From contig JBNKEE010000033.1 of assembly GCA_050288625.1 (NCBI GenBank), positions 40,989-104,988 on the forward strand: a stretch of DNA of 64,000 nucleotides, in the 5' to 3' direction. The stretch comes from JAAGZL01 sp050288625. GTDB lineage: Bacteria > Pseudomonadota > Gammaproteobacteria > Chromatiales > Chromatiaceae. The notes under the pieces were generated by a model. That model worked only from the letters and a program-made list of their open reading frames with translations. It made no database searches and was not told the DNA's origin. The position numbers and the translations under genes were made by a program. This document shows, piece after piece, positions 61,610 through 64,000 of this stretch; position 1 is the stretch's first letter, and each line of letters opens with the position of its first letter.

Positions 61610-62758
61610 CTAATCCCTATTTATTACAACGACCCTGGCCGCCTCTATGGAGTTAAAACGGGTCGAGGTAGCATGGGTGTAGGCCCCCATCATGTGACCG
61701 ATCACAAGGTCTCCCTCCTGTAGTTCTGGTAGTTCCACATCCTCGGCGATGATATCTATGCTGTCACAGGTGGGGCCGGCCAGGATCGATCTCTGGCGTT
61801 CAGGAGCGTCGTTGAAGATCTGCAGAGGATAGACGGTATGATCAAACAGTTGTCCGCTGTAAGAGCCGTATATGCCGTCATCCAGGTAATACCAGAGATA
61901 ATCTCCGCGCCGGGCCTTCCCGCTTACGCTGCTGATACCTGTAACCGCAGGGGCTATGAGAAATCGGCCCGGTTCGGCGATGATGTTTATGTGCTCCGGT
62001 AGTCCCTGCAATGCCGCGCGGATCGGCTCGAAGTAGCCATCCGCATCAAACCCGGTTATGGTGTAATCTGCGGGAAAGCCGCCGCCGATATCCAATACGT
62101 CCATGGGTCGATCCTCACGTTCCTCGACTTCCCTAATCAAGGCGGCACAGCGTTGGATAGCGTCCACGTGGGCGTCCGGGGTAAGACTCTGGGAACCGAC
62201 ATGGAAGGAGAGGCCACGTACGTGCACACCCAATGCGGCGGCCTGGCTTACCAGTTCAGGCACCTGATCGGGGGCACAGCCGAATTTACGCGACAGATCG
62301 ACCTTTGCTGTATCACTACGGAAGCTCACCCGCAGCAGCAGTCCGATGCGCTGCTTGTAGGGGATCAGTTTCTTCAGCTCGTCGATATTGTCCACCACGA
62401 AGGTGGTGGAGCCACCCCTGAGGGCAGCCTTGATATCGGCATCCTTCTTGATCGGATGGGTGTGGATGGTGCGCCGCCCGCTGATCTGCAGGTCTCGCAG
62501 CAAGTCGATCTCACCGGCGGAGGCCACGTCAAAGTTACATCCGGCATCACTCAGGGTGGCCAGGGCATCCGGATGGGAGAAGGCCTTGATGGCGTAGTAG
62601 AGATCCGCACCAGGTAGCTGTTGCTGCAGCAGGCGATAACGCTCACGCAGGACGGCGCAATCCAGGATCAGCAGGGGAGAGCCGTGCTTGGCTACCAGAT
62701 CGCGATAGTAGGCCTGCTCCTCGTCACTGCCGCCGAAACGAATGACCCGGTCACTCAA
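61610..62758 (-). CDS. Fold-III ornithine/lysine decarboxylase (PLP)
   Basis: The 382-residue enzyme has an alanine-racemase-fold barrel with the PLP lysine in DLYYAIKAFSHP, Gly-rich phosphate region DIGGGFPADYT, EPGRFLIAP and the C-terminal active-site Cys loop GPTCDSIDIIAED. The specificity region is GPTCDSID, as in eukaryote-type ornithine decarboxylase. Position after speD and speE makes ornithine, giving putrescine, the likely substrate; lysine or a broader range is possible. It follows speE by 3 bases. Confidence 0.88.
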   Translation of the reverse strand: MSDRVIRFGGSDEEQAYYRDLVAKHGSPLLILDCAVLRERYRLLQQQLPGADLYYAIKAFSHPDALATLSDAGCNFDVASAGEIDLLRDLQISGRRTIHTHPIKKDADIKAALRGGSTTFVVDNIDELKKLIPYKQRIGLLLRVSFRSDTAKVDLSRKFGCAPDQVPELVSQAAALGVHVRGLSFHVGSQSLTPDAHVDAIQRCAALIREVEEREDRPMDVLDIGGGFPADYTITGFDADGYFEPIRAALQGLPEHINIIAEPGRFLIAPAVTGISSVSGKARRGDYLWYYLDDGIYGSYSGQLFDHTVYPLQIFNDAPERQRSILAGPTCDSIDIIAEDVELPELQEGDLVIGHMMGAYTHATSTRFNSIEAARVVVINRD

Positions 62759-62761
62759 GGA

Positions 62762-63616
62762 TCAACCCTCGACGAGGGCCTCCGAGACATAACGGGGCAG
62801 GGCGAAGCTGGCCTGGTGGATCTCCGGGGTGTAGTAACGCGTGGTGATGCCGGATGCGGCAAAGCGCTGGCGTAGCGTATCTATATCGACCTTACGCAAG
62901 GACGCATCATCCGTACCCCAGGCGAAGGTCATGATTCCACCATAGTAGGTGGGGACCGCCGCAGAGTAAAAGGTCTGATCGGCAAAATGCTGCCCCATAC
63001 GCCTGGCGGTGTGTAGCACCTCATCTATCTGGAAGAAGGGTACGCCGTTCTGGGTGGCGATCACACCGCCCGGGTTCAGGATACGCTTGCACTGGCCGTA
63101 AAAATCCTCGGTAAACAGCACCTCTCCAGGACCGATAGGGTCGGTACTGTCAGAGATGATGACATCAAAGCGCTTATCGGTCTCGCGTACGAAATCCATG
63201 CCGTCGGCGATGACCAGGTCCAGGCGCGGTTCTTCGAAGGCGCCGTCTGAGTGTTTGGGTAGGTAGGTCTTGGCCATATCCACCACGGCGCTGTCGATCT
63301 CCACCATGGTGATATGCTCGACAGATGAGTGTCTGGCCACCTCACGCAACATGCCACCGTCACCTCCGCCGATGATCAGCACGTTACGCGCGCTGCCATG
63401 GGCCAGGATGGGCACATGGGCCATCATCTCATGGTAGATGAACTCATCCCTTTCCGTGGTCTGCACCACGCCGTCCAGGGTCATGACACGGCCCAGGAAG
63501 GCGTTGTGGAAGATCATCAGGTGCTGATGATCGGTCTTTTGCTCGAAATAGAGCTTATCGATGCGAAAACTCTGATTCAGGGCGTCATACAGTGTCTCGT
63601 TGAACACCTTGGTCAT
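62762..63616 (-). CDS. speE: Spermidine synthase
   Basis: Transfers aminopropyl from decarboxylated S-adenosylmethionine to putrescine. The 284-residue Rossmann-fold protein has QHLMIFHNAFLGRVMTLDG, the substrate-binding IGGGDGGMLREVARH, MVEIDSAV, and SDSTDPIGPGEVLFTEDFY with the catalytic Asp and Tyr. Its ATG (63616) overlaps the speD stop by four bases, and the decarboxylase follows after 3 bases, making a three-gene polyamine operon. Confidence 0.96.
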   Translation of the reverse strand: MTKVFNETLYDALNQSFRIDKLYFEQKTDHQHLMIFHNAFLGRVMTLDGVVQTTERDEFIYHEMMAHVPILAHGSARNVLIIGGGDGGMLREVARHSSVEHITMVEIDSAVVDMAKTYLPKHSDGAFEEPRLDLVIADGMDFVRETDKRFDVIISDSTDPIGPGEVLFTEDFYGQCKRILNPGGVIATQNGVPFFQIDEVLHTARRMGQHFADQTFYSAAVPTYYGGIMTFAWGTDDASLRKVDIDTLRQRFAASGITTRYYTPEIHQASFALPRYVSEALVEG

Positions 63617-64000
63617 TTTTCCACGACTCCGCGCAGGTGTTCACTTATTACCATACGCTCAGGACAGAAGGCGCGCTTCAAGACCGGGATGGCCATCTCC
63701 GGCATGGCATCTCCACACATAAAGATATCAAATGCAGCGAAATCACGCTCCGGCCAGGTGTGAACGCTGATGTGGGATTCCGCCAATACCGCTACACCTG
63801 AAATACCGCCGTTGGGGGTAAAGTGGTGCAGGTGGATATGGAGTAGGGTGGCACCGGCGACCTGTACTGCCTCACGCATGGCCTGTTCCATACGGTCGAG
63901 CTGGTCTAGATACTTGGCACCCCACAGATCCAGGATCAGATGGGTGCCGGCGAATTCGATGCCATTACGGGTGGTGAAGTGATCTTCACTCTCGGTGCCT
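63613..64000 (-). CDS. speD: S-adenosylmethionine decarboxylase proenzyme, 5' end outside the window
   Basis: Makes the aminopropyl donor for SpeE. The frame is open to the right edge, giving about 128 visible residues; an internal ATG at 63891 is not the start because upstream codons still encode SpeD-like sequence (GIEFAGTHLILDLWGAKYLD). Self-cleavage to form the pyruvoyl group is expected at the Ser in LAESHISVHTWPE; the catalytic Cys is in FDIFMCGDA. Length fits the short bacterial/archaeal type rather than the 264-residue E. coli type. Confidence 0.92.
   Translation of the reverse strand, partial: GTESEDHFTTRNGIEFAGTHLILDLWGAKYLDQLDRMEQAMREAVQVAGATLLHIHLHHFTPNGGISGVAVLAESHISVHTWPERDFAAFDIFMCGDAMPEMAIPVLKRAFCPERMVISEHLRGVVEK

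Noticed and set aside
1..64000. CRISPR arrays, prophage, insertion sequences, rRNA, toxin-antitoxin islands
   Set aside because: Reading both strands gave no spaced direct repeats, transposase, integrase or phage structural genes; almost every gap is short and the genes are conserved chromosomal ones.

Overview
The window is a 64 kb piece of a gammaproteobacterial chromosome, most likely a non-enteric lineage such as Chromatiales or a relative. The evidence is gene content and order: dnaE-accA-tilS; uvrY-uvrC-pgsA followed by tRNA-Gly/Cys/Leu; sdhCDAB-sdhE-ygfX; nadB facing rpoE-rseA-rseB-rseC-mucD; and lepA-lepB-DUF4845-rnc-era-recO-pdxJ. No phage, IS element, CRISPR array or rRNA was seen. 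Sampled lines are about 45-50% G+C over most of the window, lower near 6-9 kb and around 13 kb, and clearly higher after about 60.2 kb.

Layout. 1-5.5 kb: dnaE (5' end outside the window), accA and tilS. 5.5-9.9 kb: an AT-rich stretch with a two-cNMP-domain/rhodanese protein, an unrecognised protein, three hot-dog-fold proteins (DUF3581, a YiiD-type thioesterase, MaoC) and a ferritin-like protein. 10-13.5 kb: the split class II ribonucleotide reductase nrdJa/nrdJb, with two NrdR-box-like palindromes upstream. 13.5-17.8 kb: a regulator/DNA-repair/lipid/tRNA cluster that includes a family 5 uracil-DNA glycosylase. 18-21.9 kb: two exported proteins (YHS, DUF1223), a soluble kinase paired with a REC-TPR regulator, and a 53-residue ORF. 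21.9-25.2 kb: a compact glycerol module (glpK, glycerophosphodiesterase, short glpD). 25.4-27 kb: a Cache-type chemoreceptor. 27.1-33.2 kb: an AddB/AddA-like helicase-nuclease pair ending in a REP-like inverted pair. 33.3-41.4 kb: gluQ, dksA, an aminotransferase, a VPLPA-CTERM protein, cysZ, uppP, a phosphopantetheinyl transferase, recJ and darP. 41.7-45.6 kb: succinate dehydrogenase and its flavinylation factor. 45.6-52 kb: nadB, the sigma-E envelope-stress operon, mucD and a glutaredoxin-like frame. 52-60.2 kb: lepA through pdxJ, a thioinosine phosphorylase and a DUF4124 protein. 60.3-64 kb: a G+C-rich block with a zinc-phospholipase-like protein, a lipoprotein and a speD-speE-decarboxylase polyamine operon that leaves the window.

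How the genes work together. The sigma-E block looks self-regulating: sequences resembling sigma-E promoters precede both rpoE and mucD. NrdR control of nrdJab is predicted from an exact consensus box. Repair functions are spread through the window (UvrC, UDG, the AddAB-like pair, RecJ, RecO). The polyamine operon would make methylthioadenosine; the thioinosine phosphorylase could salvage it if a deaminase lies elsewhere.

Most of the window is conserved housekeeping DNA and I see no clear new multi-gene system. The oddest item is the glutaredoxin-like frame after mucD (51751-52014). It carries an intact CxxC motif but has no ATG, GTG or TTG in front of it. It could be reached by a -1 slip on the A6 run just before the mucD stop, or by initiation at an ATA codon.
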